DNA of 64,000 bases from Aeromicrobium wangtongii (GCF_024584515.1 NZ_CP102173.1:2480001-2544000), one strand, 5' to 3'; numbered from the stretch's first letter, positions 54,119 through 63,361 are shown. Translations and numbers: made by a program. The notes: generated by a model not told the origin, from the sequence alone.

Positions 54119-55216
54119 TCAGATGTCGGTGGGCATCACGTTGGTGCCGCTCTTCATCCGCTCGCGGAAGCTGCCGGTCGGGAAGTCGCGGTCCTTGAGC
54201 TTGTCCATGAAGCCGCGCAGCGTCCGCGTGCCGTACGCGGGGGCGACGTGGTCCACGACCGACCAGTACTTCGCGGCCTCGAGGTAGTACGCGACGGGCT
54301 TGAGGTTCTTGCTGACCTTGCCCAGACGGGTCAGGCGGGCGATCTTCTTGTCCCACGTGGCCATCGGGACGACGTCCCAGTTGGGCTCGCGACCGGTGAT
54401 GTCGAACATCATCTGTCCGGCGCCCTTGAGCGTGACGGCGTTGTCGGCCACCCACGGCCCGCCGACGGGCAGCACCCGACCCAGCGCGTCCGGCGAGAGC
54501 ACCTGGTTGGTGATGAACTCGGCGAGGTCCTCGCGCGCGATCGGGTTGACGACGCTGTACTCGCCGTGGTCGAAGATGCGGTAGGGCTCGCCGTTCTTGA
54601 CGTCGCCGAAGGTCATCGACAGGTACGGGTAGTACGCCGTCGGACGGATGATCGTCCACGGCAGCGGGCCGTGGTGCTGACCGATGAGCTCGCCCTCGAC
54701 CTGGAGCTTGTAGACCTGCGGGATCAGCTCGGGCCGGTAGGCGCCGAAGTCGCTGATGTGGATGAACTGCTGCACGCGGTGGTCGACGGCGGCGCGGATG
54801 CCGTTGACGACGGCCTCGTGGTCGACCAGCCGGCACTCCTCGGCGTCATTGGGGCGACGGCCGCTGAGCAGCGAGATGACCACCGGCGTCGGGCCGGCCG
54901 AGATGGCCTTGACGACGTCACCGGGACGGGTCGGGTCGCCGACCACGACCTCGGCGTCGGCGAACTCCGCCTCGGTCGCGACCGAGGCGCTGCGGGCCAG
55001 GACCACCGGTTGGTAGCCGCGGCGGGCGAGCTCGGGCACCAGCGCGCGGCCGATGTAGCCCGTTCCACCGAGGACCAGCACCCGCTCCCCCGATCCGGTG
55101 CCGGTCGGGCCCGTGACGTAGGTGTCACTGGAGCTCTCGAGCAGGCGGGCCAGGAGCTCCTGGCTGTGCTTCTGGGCGGATGGGACGTCGAGTGAGGTGA
55201 TCGTGCTGAAGGCCAT
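54119..55216 (-). CDS. Divinyl chlorophyllide 8-vinyl-reductase (BciA/DVR)-like NAD(P)H-binding protein
   Basis: A 365-residue atypical SDR. VLVLGGTGYIGRALVPELARRGY (47-68) is the nucleotide fold. Blocks particularly like BciA/DVR are IIRPTAYY (189-196), VKNGEPYRIFDHG (206-218), NPIAREDLAEFI (224-235), LPVGGPW (249-255), the GREPNWDVVPMATWDKKIARL segment (275-295) and AYYLEAAKYWSV (309-320, compare GRYYAAESML). BciA/DVR reduces the 8-vinyl of divinyl (bacterio)chlorophyllide with NADPH. The organism shows no sign of photosynthesis here, so a catabolic vinyl reduction is proposed. Leaderless: reverse TATGAT lies exactly 6 bases before ATG 55216. Confidence 0.8.
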   Translation of the reverse strand: MAFSTITSLDVPSAQKHSQELLARLLESSSDTYVTGPTGTGSGERVLVLGGTGYIGRALVPELARRGYQPVVLARSASVATEAEFADAEVVVGDPTRPGDVVKAISAGPTPVVISLLSGRRPNDAEECRLVDHEAVVNGIRAAVDHRVQQFIHISDFGAYRPELIPQVYKLQVEGELIGQHHGPLPWTIIRPTAYYPYLSMTFGDVKNGEPYRIFDHGEYSVVNPIAREDLAEFITNQVLSPDALGRVLPVGGPWVADNAVTLKGAGQMMFDITGREPNWDVVPMATWDKKIARLTRLGKVSKNLKPVAYYLEAAKYWSVVDHVAPAYGTRTLRGFMDKLKDRDFPTGSFRERMKSGTNVMPTDI

Positions 55217-55220
55217 GTGT

Positions 55221-55233
55221 ACATCATATATGG
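55221..55233. promoter_or_regulatory. Regulatory site M
   Basis: ACATCATATATGG; reverse CCATATATGATGT. It fills the 37-base gap between the Dpp ATPase stop and the vinyl-reductase-like start. Reverse TATGAT (55223-55228) is 6 bases before the start codon. Confidence 0.75.
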
Positions 55234-55253
55234 CCGTCCCGGTCGAAAGGCGG

Positions 55254-55922
55254 TTATTCGGTTCCGCCCAGGGGACGCAGCACGTGGCAGCTGGCGCCGA
55301 GCACTGCGTGATCGTGCGATGCCACGAGCACCGCCGCTCCCCGCTCGGCGCGGCCGGCGATGACGCGCATGATCACCGCGGTGGTCGACGCGTCGAGCAT
55401 GGCGGTGGGTTCGTCACACAGCAGCACCTTCGGGTCCAGGGCGAGCGCCCGGGCCAGGCACGCCCGCTGGAGCTGGCCGTCGGAGACCTGGTGCGGCAGC
55501 CGGTCGAGCAGGTCCGGCGAGAGCTGGACGAGATCGGCGAGCTCGGCGATCCGCTCGGTGTACGCCGAGGCATGCGGGGTGCGCCGACCGTCGGCGAACG
55601 ACAGGGGTTCGGCGATGATGCGCCGCAGGCTCAGCCGTGGACTGGTTGCGGCGCGCGGGGACTGGCCGACGGTACCCATGGTCCGGCGGATCGACCGCGG
55701 CACCGCATACCGGACACCCGACACGGGGTGCCCGGCCACCGTGACTGCCCCGCCGGTCGGCCTCAGCGACAAGGAGGCGATGCGCATCAGCGTCGTCTTG
55801 CCCGAGCCCGACGGGGCGAACAGCCCCATCGCGGTGCCCCCGGGCACCTGGAGGGACAGCTCCTCCAGCGCATCGACGTCACTGCCGGGATACCGATGGC
55901 TCACGGCGTCCAGTCGCAGCAT
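55254..55922 (-). CDS. Dpp/Opp-type ABC transporter ATPase 2
   Basis: A 222-residue ATPase: Walker A APSGSGKTT, signature VSDGQLQRA (variant of LSGGQ), Walker B VLLCDEPTAMLD. Shorter than usual DppF (about 320), lacking the C-terminal oligopeptide-transporter extension. ATG 55922 overlaps the previous stop (TGATG). Last gene of a five-gene importer operon. Confidence 0.85.
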   Translation of the reverse strand: MLRLDAVSHRYPGSDVDALEELSLQVPGGTAMGLFAPSGSGKTTLMRIASLSLRPTGGAVTVAGHPVSGVRYAVPRSIRRTMGTVGQSPRAATSPRLSLRRIIAEPLSFADGRRTPHASAYTERIAELADLVQLSPDLLDRLPHQVSDGQLQRACLARALALDPKVLLCDEPTAMLDASTTAVIMRVIAGRAERGAAVLVASHDHAVLGASCHVLRPLGGTE

Positions 55923-56875
55923 CACGACCACCCCGCGGGCACGCAGGCGAGCCAGTGGTCGTCGTCGACGCGGCCGGCCGGGACGCACGGGACGCCCACC
56001 CGCGTGTGCCACGCGCAGACGCTCGGGTCGGGATCGACCAGGGACGACGGCAGACCGGGCGCAGGGGTCATCCCGTTCTCGGGCAGGGCGTCCAGCAGCG
56101 CCCGCGAGTATCCGTGCCGGGGCCGGACGAGCACCGGGTCGACCGGACCGATCTCCATCAGGCGGCCGGCGTACATCACCGCGACGGTGTCGGCGACCTC
56201 GCGCGCCGCGACCAGGTCGTGGGTGATCAGCATGACCGCGTGGCCGGCATCGGCGTGGTTGCGCAGGGCGGCCAGCACGAGCCGGGCGGTCCCCGGATCC
56301 AGCGCGGACGTCGGCTCGTCGGCGACGACCACCGCCGGGCGCAGCGCAAGCGTCATCGCCACGAGGACACGCTGGGCCATCCCGCCCGAGAGCTCGTGCG
56401 GATAGCGGTCGATCGTCCCGGCCGGCAGGGCGAGCTCGTCGAGCAGCGCCCGGACGCCGTCCGCTCCGGTGGGCCGGCCGTGGGCGGCGAGCGCCTCGGC
56501 CATCGTCGACCCGACGGTCCGCACGGGGTTGAGGTGGGTCGCGGCCGACTGAGGGATCAGCCCCAGTCCCCCGCCGCGGATCCCCTGCAGGACGCGCTCC
56601 GAGGCGGTCAGCAGGTCGACGTCCCCGTAGTGGATCGATCCGGCCGTGATGGTTCCGGCGGGCAGCAGGCCCATCAGGGCCAGCGCCAGGACGGACTTCC
56701 CGCACCCCGACTCGCCGACGACCGCCGTGACCCGCCCCGGGACCAGGTCCAGGCTCACCCGCTCGGCCGCGTGGACCCACCGTCGGGGCGAGCCGGGCAG
56801 GCCGATCCGGATCGACACCTCGTCGAGACGGACCGAGCCGAGCATGGTCGTGGGCATGGCCGTGGTGGTCGTCAT
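55922..56875 (-). CDS. Dpp/Opp-type ABC transporter ATPase 1
   Basis: A 317-residue ATPase: Walker A GESGCGKSV, signature LSGGMAQR, Walker B VVVADEPTSALD, and the C-terminal peptide-transporter extension with Cys residues (SVCAWHTRVGVPCVPAG), where family members often hold an Fe-S cluster. ATG 56875 overlaps the permease stop. It pairs with the shorter ATPase that follows. Confidence 0.88.
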   Translation of the reverse strand: MTTTTAMPTTMLGSVRLDEVSIRIGLPGSPRRWVHAAERVSLDLVPGRVTAVVGESGCGKSVLALALMGLLPAGTITAGSIHYGDVDLLTASERVLQGIRGGGLGLIPQSAATHLNPVRTVGSTMAEALAAHGRPTGADGVRALLDELALPAGTIDRYPHELSGGMAQRVLVAMTLALRPAVVVADEPTSALDPGTARLVLAALRNHADAGHAVMLITHDLVAAREVADTVAVMYAGRLMEIGPVDPVLVRPRHGYSRALLDALPENGMTPAPGLPSSLVDPDPSVCAWHTRVGVPCVPAGRVDDDHWLACVPAGWS

Positions 56876-57795
56876 CGGGTCATCCGTTCCTCGATCGAGC
56901 TCTTGGGCAGCGCAGCGCGAGCGAGACGGCCACCGATGCCGGCGATCGCCAGGCAGGTGCCGGTCAGCAGGGCGGCCGGGAACGCCAGCAGCCACCAGCC
57001 GCCGGCCATGATCCCCGAGCGGGCGTCCTGCAGCAGGGTGCCCAGCGACGGGTCGTTGGGCTGGAGCCCGACGCCCAGGAAGGACAGTGCGCTCTCGTGC
57101 CAAATGGCGTGCGGGAGCAGCAGGACGACCGCGATCAGCGCCTGCGGGACGACGACGGGCAGCAGGTGCGTGCACCACACCTGCACCCGCGAGGCCCCCG
57201 CGGCCACCGAGGCCACGACGTGCTCGCGGGTGCGCACCGACAGCAGCTCCGACCGCACGATGCGCGCGACCTGCGTCCAGTGGGTCAGGCCGATCGAGGC
57301 GATGATCGCCCACCACTGCCCCCGCCACAGCGAGACGATCACGACGCCCAGCAGCAGGTGGGGCAGCGCATTGGTCGCATCCACGAGGCGCATCACCACC
57401 CGGTCGGTCCACCCGCCCAGTGCCGCCGAGACCGAGCCGATGACGGCGCCGATGACCGTCGACACGATGGCGGCCAGCGCCGCGATCATCAGGGAGACCC
57501 GGATGCCCTGGGCGCAGCGGACCAGCAGGTCGCGCCCGAGCAGATCGGTGCCCATCAGGTGGTCGGCCGTGGGCGGCTGCAGGTAGGCGTCCAGGTCGAC
57601 GACGCGCGGATCGACCGTCGACATCAGCGGCACGACGAGCGCGTACAGGCCCACTGCCACCAGCACCGCGCTGCAGACGATCATCGTGGCCCGGCCCGAG
57701 CGGACGCGGCCCGTGCTGCGGCGGGGGGGCCACGCCTGCGCGGAGCGCCACTGCTGCGGTGCGGGGGGCGGCACCATCGCCGGCTTCTCAGACAT
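56872..57795 (-). CDS. Dpp/Opp-type ABC transporter permease (DppC-like)
   Basis: A 307-residue permease with PTADHLMGTDLLGRDLLVRCAQGIRVSL and the EAA-type loop VAAGASRVQVWCTHLLPVVVPQ, typical of DppC/OppC. ATG 57795 overlaps the DppB-like stop by eight bases. With the partner permease and two ATPases it forms a peptide/nickel/haem-type importer. Confidence 0.9.
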   Translation of the reverse strand: MSEKPAMVPPPAPQQWRSAQAWPPRRSTGRVRSGRATMIVCSAVLVAVGLYALVVPLMSTVDPRVVDLDAYLQPPTADHLMGTDLLGRDLLVRCAQGIRVSLMIAALAAIVSTVIGAVIGSVSAALGGWTDRVVMRLVDATNALPHLLLGVVIVSLWRGQWWAIIASIGLTHWTQVARIVRSELLSVRTREHVVASVAAGASRVQVWCTHLLPVVVPQALIAVVLLLPHAIWHESALSFLGVGLQPNDPSLGTLLQDARSGIMAGGWWLLAFPAALLTGTCLAIAGIGGRLARAALPKSSIEERMTR

Positions 57796-58807
57796 CGTCG
57801 ATCCTCGGGTCCACCAACAGGTACACCGCATCGGCCAGCGCCGAGCCGATCAGCACGACCAGGCAGGTCACGGTCGTGACGGCGGCCAGCAGCGGGAAGT
57901 CACCGTCGACCGCCGCGCCGACCGTGGCCGAGGCCAGGCCGGGCCAGCTGAAGACGGTCTCGACCAGCAGGGCGCCCGACACCAGCTCCGGCAGCCGCAC
58001 CCCGATCACCGTGACGAACGGCAGCAGCGCCGCCGGCAGGGCGTGCTTCCACACCACGGTGCGATCGGGCAGTCCCCGGCTGCGTGCCGCCGTGACGTGG
58101 TCCTCGGCCAGCGCGGCGATCACCGACGAGCGGACGTTGAGCAGCAGCCACGGCACCTGCGACAGACCCAGCACCGACGCCGGGAGGATCAGGTGCGTCG
58201 CGATCGAGGTCGCCGTGGGATCGGCCCCGCCGTTCGCCACTCCCCCGGCCGGCAGCCCCATTCCGATCGAGAACACGCTGATGGCCAGCAGTCCCACCAC
58301 GAACGGCGGGATCCCCTGCATCGAGTACGCCAGGCCGGTCGCGAACCGGTCGGTCCACGAACCGGGGCGCCACGCCGCGCGGACGCCCAGCAGCAGCGAC
58401 AGCACCACCGCGATCAGCAGGCCGGTCCCGGCCAGCAGCAGGGTGTACGGAAGCCGCTCGGCGAGGACCTCGGACACGGGACGGGACATGGACCGGGACT
58501 GCCCCCAGTCCCAGTGCAGCAGCACGTCCCCCGCCCACCGTCCCCACACCGCGATCCAGGAGTCGTCCACCCCCAGCTGCTCGGCCAGGATCTTGCGCTG
58601 CGCGCCGCTGGTCTTCTCGAACCGCGAGCCCAGGTAGGCGGCCAGCGGGTCGAAGGGCGAGAGCGAGGCCAGCCAGAAGGTCACCATCGAGACCACGACC
58701 GTGATCGGGGCGGCGGCCAGCAGCCGCGCGCGGACCAGCCGCGCCGACAGGGCGCGGCGCCGCCGGCGCGGGCGCACCGGCGCCGCGAGGCTCGTGGTCG
58801 TGGTCAT
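57788..58807 (-). CDS. Dpp/Opp-type ABC transporter permease (DppB-like)
   Basis: A 339-residue permease: N-terminal basic stretch RPRRRRRALSARLVRARLLA, first helix, LLLAGTGLLIAVVLSLLLGV, and EAA-type loop AARSRGLPDRTVVWKHALPAALLPFVT. ATG 58807 overlaps the binding-protein stop (ATGA); a longer reading is not needed. Confidence 0.9.
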   Translation of the reverse strand: MTTTTSLAAPVRPRRRRRALSARLVRARLLAAAPITVVVSMVTFWLASLSPFDPLAAYLGSRFEKTSGAQRKILAEQLGVDDSWIAVWGRWAGDVLLHWDWGQSRSMSRPVSEVLAERLPYTLLLAGTGLLIAVVLSLLLGVRAAWRPGSWTDRFATGLAYSMQGIPPFVVGLLAISVFSIGMGLPAGGVANGGADPTATSIATHLILPASVLGLSQVPWLLLNVRSSVIAALAEDHVTAARSRGLPDRTVVWKHALPAALLPFVTVIGVRLPELVSGALLVETVFSWPGLASATVGAAVDGDFPLLAAVTTVTCLVVLIGSALADAVYLLVDPRIDDV

Positions 58808-60423
58808 CGGTCCCTGGCCGTCCACAGATCGATGTCGACCCACGGCCCCCATGCCGTTCCGTGCTCGTGCGGCTCCAGCAGGGTGGACGTGCCGTCCCAG
58901 GCCTTCGCCACCGACGTCTTCTGGACGTACATGTGGTCGACGAACGCCAGGACGACCATCGAGGGCGACCGGACGTACAGGTCCTGGACCTTGCGGTAGG
59001 CAGCAACACGGCTGTGCTCGTCCAGGGACGTCCGCCCGGCCTCCAGCTGCCGGTCCATCTCCGGATCGGCGAACATGCTCGGGTTGTCGTAGAAGCTGCC
59101 GGCCTCCGGGTAGGACGAGTGCAGCATCTTGAACACCTGCGAGTCGACGTCGTACGGGGTGTCTCCGCCGCCGAGCAGGATCGCGTCGGTGGCGATGCGC
59201 GGCTCGGCCTGCGCGAAGTCGACGCCCTGGAGCGTGACGTCCACGCCGAGCTCGAGCACCTGGGAGGCGAAGGCCGCCGAGAGATCGCGGCGCAGCAGGT
59301 CCGAGGGGCGGTACATCAGCGTGAACGCGGCGCGCTCGCCACCGCGGGTGCGGATGCCGTCCTTGCCGCGCACCCAGCCGGCGTCCTCGAGCATCTGGTT
59401 GGCCCGATCCCGGTCGAAGTCGAAGACTGCAGTGGGGTCGTAGTACTCGCCGTACTCGGGCGGAATGAACCCCGACGCCGCGCGCCCGCGGCCGGCCAGC
59501 ACGCCTGTGATGATCTCGTCCCGGTCGATGCCGATGTTGAGGGCCATGCGCGCGGCCGGATCGGACGTGAACGGGTTGTCCGGCGGCAGCGACAGCCCGC
59601 GCCAGTCGGCGGTCTTGGACCCCACGACGTCGAATCCGTCGCGATCGGCGAACGTCTCGGCCAGGCGCGGCGGCAGGACCGTGCCGTCGAACTCACCGGC
59701 CGTCATGCGCTGCACCCGCGTGTTGTCGTCGGCGGCCAGGAGATACACGACCTTCTCGACCTGCGGAGCCTTCTTGCGGTACCGCTGGTTCGGCGTCAGG
59801 ACCAGTCGCTCGGGCGTGAACGAGTCCACGACGTACGGGCCGGTCCCGATCGGCTCCTGGTTGAGGACCGACTCCTCGACCTTCTGGGCCGCGGTGATGG
59901 TCTCCGAGGGAGCGATACCGATCAACAGCAGCGTCTTGAACGAGACCTGCGGCTGCTTGAGCGTGAAGCGGACGGTGGTCTCGTCGACGGCCTCGACGGA
60001 CCGCAGGTTGACCAGGTCGCCCGCGATGGGCGATGCCGTCGCCTCGTCCATGATCGCCTCGTAGGTCGAGACGACATCGCCGGCGTCCAGCGCCGAGCCG
60101 TCCGAGAAGGTCACGTCCGGCTGGATCGCGACGGTCCAGGAGGTGGCGTCCGCCGAGACCTCCGGCGGCGCTGCCGCGAGATTGGGCACCAGCTCCGGCA
60201 GCTCGTCGGCGCCGCCGCTCAGGGTCAGCAGACCCTCGTTGATCTTGCCCTTGCCGGTGTTCCCGTACCCGGCGATCGGGTTCAGCGTCTCGGGCATCGC
60301 TGCGGTGAGCAGCGTGATCTTCTCCTCCGCGTCCGACCCGCTGCCGGAACCACCCCCGCACGCAGCCAGGGCAAGGATGCTGACGACGCCACACAAGGCC
60401 AGGGCCGAACGGGTGGACGTCAT
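58804..60423 (-). CDS. Dpp/Opp-type substrate-binding lipoprotein (SBP family 5)
   Basis: About 539 residues with lipobox LALAACGGG and the family 5 layout: ETLNPIAGYGNTGKGKINEGL, VTFSDGSALDAGDVVSTYEAI, GTGPYVVDSFTPERLVL, and ALNIGIDRDEII. Family members bind peptides, nickel chelates, haem or oligosaccharides; E. coli DppA also carries haem, so a tetrapyrrole ligand is possible. ATG 60423 has GAGG nearby. First gene of the importer operon; preceded by site N. Confidence 0.88.
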   Translation of the reverse strand: MTSTRSALALCGVVSILALAACGGGSGSGSDAEEKITLLTAAMPETLNPIAGYGNTGKGKINEGLLTLSGGADELPELVPNLAAAPPEVSADATSWTVAIQPDVTFSDGSALDAGDVVSTYEAIMDEATASPIAGDLVNLRSVEAVDETTVRFTLKQPQVSFKTLLLIGIAPSETITAAQKVEESVLNQEPIGTGPYVVDSFTPERLVLTPNQRYRKKAPQVEKVVYLLAADDNTRVQRMTAGEFDGTVLPPRLAETFADRDGFDVVGSKTADWRGLSLPPDNPFTSDPAARMALNIGIDRDEIITGVLAGRGRAASGFIPPEYGEYYDPTAVFDFDRDRANQMLEDAGWVRGKDGIRTRGGERAAFTLMYRPSDLLRRDLSAAFASQVLELGVDVTLQGVDFAQAEPRIATDAILLGGGDTPYDVDSQVFKMLHSSYPEAGSFYDNPSMFADPEMDRQLEAGRTSLDEHSRVAAYRKVQDLYVRSPSMVVLAFVDHMYVQKTSVAKAWDGTSTLLEPHEHGTAWGPWVDIDLWTARDR

Positions 60424-60466
60424 GTGCACACACCTCGAGGTCAGGGAACTAGACTGCCGTCCGCCG

Positions 60467-60494
60467 GATAGATCATATAGGTTTATATCTGATC
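60467..60494. promoter_or_regulatory. Regulatory site N (divergent)
   Basis: An imperfect dyad: GATAGATCATATAGG followed by TTTATATCTGATC. Reverse CTATATGATCTATCC aligns with site D (CATATATGATCTATTC). It lies between the Dpp importer and the ArsR-type regulator, with roughly 40 and 60 bases to the two starts. Confidence 0.7.
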
Positions 60495-60557
60495 AGATGG
60501 ACACATGTCCATCGGAATCGCCGGTAGAGTCCGCCGAGACCACGAAGGGAGCTCAGC

Positions 60558-60899
60558 ATGTCGAACGCAGATCAGCAGGACCCGCCGTCCCCGCCCGTGA
60601 CGCCCGCCCCCGGCGAGCCCCTCGACTGGGTCGGCACGTTCGGCCTGCTCTCCGACCCGACCAGGATGAAGATCCTGCTCGCGATCCACGACCGCCCCGA
60701 CTCCGCCGTGTTCGAGCTGGCGGAGGCGACCGCCCTGCCCACCAACACCGTGACGCAGGCACTGCGCACCCTGCACCACGCCGGCGTGGTCTCGGTCCGC
60801 CGCGAGGGCCGCTACCGCCGCTGGACGCTCGTCCAGGAGGCCGCGCACCAGCTGCTGCACCACATCAGCGACCCACCCGCCGCCGCGCACGGGCAGTGA
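60558..60899 (+). CDS. ArsR/SmtB-family regulator
   Basis: A 113-residue winged-helix protein: LLSDPTRMKILLAIHDRPDSAVFELAEATALPTNTVTQALRTLHHAGVVSVRREGRYRRWTL. No Cys, but a His-rich C-terminus (AAHQLLHHIS) plus HH in the recognition region could bind a metal. AAGGGAG precedes ATG. Divergent from the Dpp importer across site N, so it may control that importer, for instance in response to a metal. Ligand unknown. Ends one base before the converging IclR gene. Confidence 0.85.
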   Translation: MSNADQQDPPSPPVTPAPGEPLDWVGTFGLLSDPTRMKILLAIHDRPDSAVFELAEATALPTNTVTQALRTLHHAGVVSVRREGRYRRWTLVQEAAHQLLHHISDPPAAAHGQ

Positions 60900-61670
60900 T
60901 CACTGGCTGGACACAGCGGTCGACAGTCGATGGGCCGCCTCCAGCAGCAGGCGGCCCAGCTGCGGGCGGCGCTCGGGCGAGAACCTGGTCTCGACCCCCG
61001 TGAGGCTCAACGCCCAAGCCGGCCGGCCGTGCCCGTCGAACACCGCGGCGCCCAGGCCCCAGCTGCCCTCGACGACCAGGCCGGGATTGGTCGCGAACCC
61101 GTCCAGCCGCGTCTGCGCGATGCGTTCGCGCAGTGCGGCGGCACCGTGCGCCGGCCCCCACTCGCCGGTCAGGTCGACGCGGGTCAGGTAGTCGCCCACC
61201 TCGCGGTCGGTCATCATCGACAGGATCGCCAGCCCTGCCGAGGCAACGCCCAGCGGGAACCGGATGCCCTCGTGCAGGACGTGCGATCGCAGCGGGAAGC
61301 TGCCGTCCTCGCGCAACAGGCACACCGTGTCGTCTCCGCGGACCGCGGACAGGAAGGCGCTCTCCCCCGTCGTCTCGGCCAGCTGGTGGACGACCCGGCG
61401 GGCAGCGTCGCTGATGTCGTAGCGGGCCGCCGCGGCATTGCCGAGCAGGTACATCTCGGCGCCCAGGTGCCAGCGGCCGGACGTCCGGTCGCGATCGACG
61501 AGACCCTCGACCTGCAGGGAGGTCAGCAGCCGGTGGGTGGTCGCGCGGGCCAGGCCGACGTCGCGGGCCAGGCCGGTGGTGGAGGCTCCCCCGGGCTCGA
61601 AGGAGCCGAGGCCCCGCAGCACGGCACCGACCCGCTGCACCACACCGGACCGCTCGTCATCGCTCGCCAC
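60900..61670 (-). CDS. IclR-family transcriptional regulator
   Basis: A 256-residue IclR: winged helix (GVVQRVGAVLRGLG, GLARDVGLARATTHRLLTSLQVEGLVDRD) and effector domain (CLLREDGSFPLRSHVLHEGIRFPLGVASAGLAIL). Divergent from the CoA-transferase genes, as IclR regulators of 3-oxoacid or beta-ketoadipate CoA-transferases often are. No ATATANGAT element upstream, so it is a separate regulatory system. Confidence 0.87.
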   Translation of the reverse strand: MASDDERSGVVQRVGAVLRGLGSFEPGGASTTGLARDVGLARATTHRLLTSLQVEGLVDRDRTSGRWHLGAEMYLLGNAAAARYDISDAARRVVHQLAETTGESAFLSAVRGDDTVCLLREDGSFPLRSHVLHEGIRFPLGVASAGLAILSMMTDREVGDYLTRVDLTGEWGPAHGAAALRERIAQTRLDGFATNPGLVVEGSWGLGAAVFDGHGRPAWALSLTGVETRFSPERRPQLGRLLLEAAHRLSTAVSSQ

Positions 61671-61834
61671 GCGGTCATCCTAGCGTCCATCCAGTGAACG
61701 CGATGGGCATCATCGTCCGATCTGCGACCAACTCGTGCCCCGGCGCTCCGGAGTCCTTGACCCGTGGCCCAGCTGCTCGTTGACTGTCGCCAGGCGTCCG
61801 CGTCACGACGTCCCACAGACGCAGAAGGAGACCC

Positions 61835-62596
61835 ATGAGCCACCACAAGGTCCATGACGACGTCGGCAGCGCCGTTGCCGACATCCCGGACGGGGCAACC
61901 CTCGCGGTGGGCGGCTTCGGGCTGTGCGGGATCCCCGATCAGCTGATCGCGGGTCTGGACGCGCGCGGCGTCACCGATCTGGAGGTGTTCTCCAACAACT
62001 GCGGCGTCGACGACTTCGGCCTGGGCATCCTGCTGGGCGCCGGCCGCATCCGCCGCGTCACGGCGTCGTACGTCGGTGAGAACAAGGAGTTCGCCCGCCA
62101 GTACCTCGCCGGTGAGCTCGAGGTCGAACTGACCCCGCAGGGCACGCTGGCCGAGCGGCTGCGCGCCGGCGGCGTCGGCATCCCGGCCTTCTACACACCG
62201 GCGGGCGTCGGCACGCCGGTCAGCGAAGGCGGCATGCCGTGGCGCTATGCCGCCGACGGTTCGATTGCGATCGCCTCGCCGCCCAAGGAGACCCGCGAGT
62301 TCGACGGCACCGAGTACGTCCTGGAGCAGTCGATCAAGGCCGACTTCGCCCTGGTCCACGCCGCGGTCGGCGACACCGAGGGCAATCTGGTCTTCAACAA
62401 GGCCGCGCTCAACTTCAACAGCCTCGTCGCGATGTGCGGCGCGGTGACCATCGTCCAGGTCGAGGAGCTCGTCGAGCCCGGCGACCTCGACCCGGCCTCG
62501 GTGCACCTGCCGGGCATCTTCGTGCAGCGCATCGTGCACACCGGCCCGCAGGACAAGCGCATCGAGAAGCGGACCGTTCGGGAGGCCCAGTCATGA
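61835..62596 (+). CDS. 3-oxoacid CoA-transferase subunit A
   Basis: A 253-residue alpha subunit: [23 protein letters not shown], and [25 protein letters not shown]. Family I CoA-transferase (SCOT/PcaI-like) that activates acetoacetate or 3-oxoadipate with succinyl-CoA. AGAAGGAG precedes ATG. Overlaps subunit B by four bases. The 165-base region from the divergent IclR start holds a TTGACT-like -35 but nothing I can define as an operator. Confidence 0.88.
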   Translation: MSHHKVHDDVGSAVADIPDGATLAVGGFGLCGIPDQLIAGLDARGVTDLEVFSNNCGVDDFGLGILLGAGRIRRVTASYVGENKEFARQYLAGELEVELTPQGTLAERLRAGGVGIPAFYTPAGVGTPVSEGGMPWRYAADGSIAIASPPKETREFDGTEYVLEQSIKADFALVHAAVGDTEGNLVFNKAALNFNSLVAMCGAVTIVQVEELVEPGDLDPASVHLPGIFVQRIVHTGPQDKRIEKRTVREAQS

Positions 62597-63258
62597 CCAG
62601 CACGCCCACCACCGCGCCCGGATGGAGCCGCCACCAGATGGCCGCTCGCGCCGCCCTGGAGCTCTCCGACGGCGAGTACGTCAACCTGGGCATCGGCCTG
62701 CCGACGCTGATCCCCGGCTACCTGCCCCAGGGCGTGCGCGTCACCCTGCACTCCGAGAACGGCATCCTGGGCACCGGCCCGTACCCCGATGACGAGCACG
62801 TCGACCCCGACCTGATCAACGCCGGCAAGGAGACGGTCACGGTCCGCCCGGGCGCCGCCTTCTTCGACTCCGCGCTGTCGTTCGGCATGATCCGCGGCGG
62901 GCACATCGACGCCGCCGTGCTGGGCGGGATGCAGGTGTCGGCGAACGGCGACCTGGCCAACTGGATGGTCCCGGGCAAGATGGTCAAGGGCATGGGTGGC
63001 GCGATGGACCTGGTTCACGGCGCGCGCAAGGTCATCGTCCTGATGGAGCACAACGACCGCTCCGGTGCGTCCAAGCTCGTCGAGACCTGCTCGCTGCCGC
63101 TCACCGGCCGCGGCGTCGTCCACCGCGTCATCACCAACCTGGGCGTCGTCGACGTCGAGGCCGGCGAGTTCGTCCTGCGCGAGGTCGCGCCCGGCCTGAC
63201 GCCGGACGAGGTCATCGCCGCATCCGGCCCCGTGGCGGTGCGGGTAGCGCTGGACTGA
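62593..63258 (+). CDS. 3-oxoacid CoA-transferase subunit B
   Basis: A 221-residue beta subunit with [19 protein letters not shown] and the catalytic Glu in [12 protein letters not shown], plus [27 protein letters not shown]. Together with subunit A it forms the heteromeric enzyme. May take succinyl-CoA-type or acetoacetate units from the catabolic locus, but it lacks the shared regulatory element and may belong to general metabolism. Confidence 0.9.
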   Translation: MTSTPTTAPGWSRHQMAARAALELSDGEYVNLGIGLPTLIPGYLPQGVRVTLHSENGILGTGPYPDDEHVDPDLINAGKETVTVRPGAAFFDSALSFGMIRGGHIDAAVLGGMQVSANGDLANWMVPGKMVKGMGGAMDLVHGARKVIVLMEHNDRSGASKLVETCSLPLTGRGVVHRVITNLGVVDVEAGEFVLREVAPGLTPDEVIAASGPVAVRVALD

Positions 63259-63292
63259 CCACGGACTCGAGTTCTCACAGATCGTGCACTAA

Positions 63293-63322
63293 GTTGGTGG
63301 AGTGACTAGTCAGTCTACCAAC
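63293..63322. promoter_or_regulatory. 30-bp palindromic operator upstream of thioesterase
   Basis: GTTGGTGGAGTGACTAGTCA continuing to GTCTACCAAC is a near-perfect dyad centred between 63307 and 63308, with a perfect TGACTAGTCA core. Size and symmetry suit a TetR-type operator. It is unlike the ATATANGAT element. Confidence 0.7.
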
Positions 63323-63361
63323 CGCGGTGGCTGGCCTCCCCCACCGACCCAGAGGAGCACC

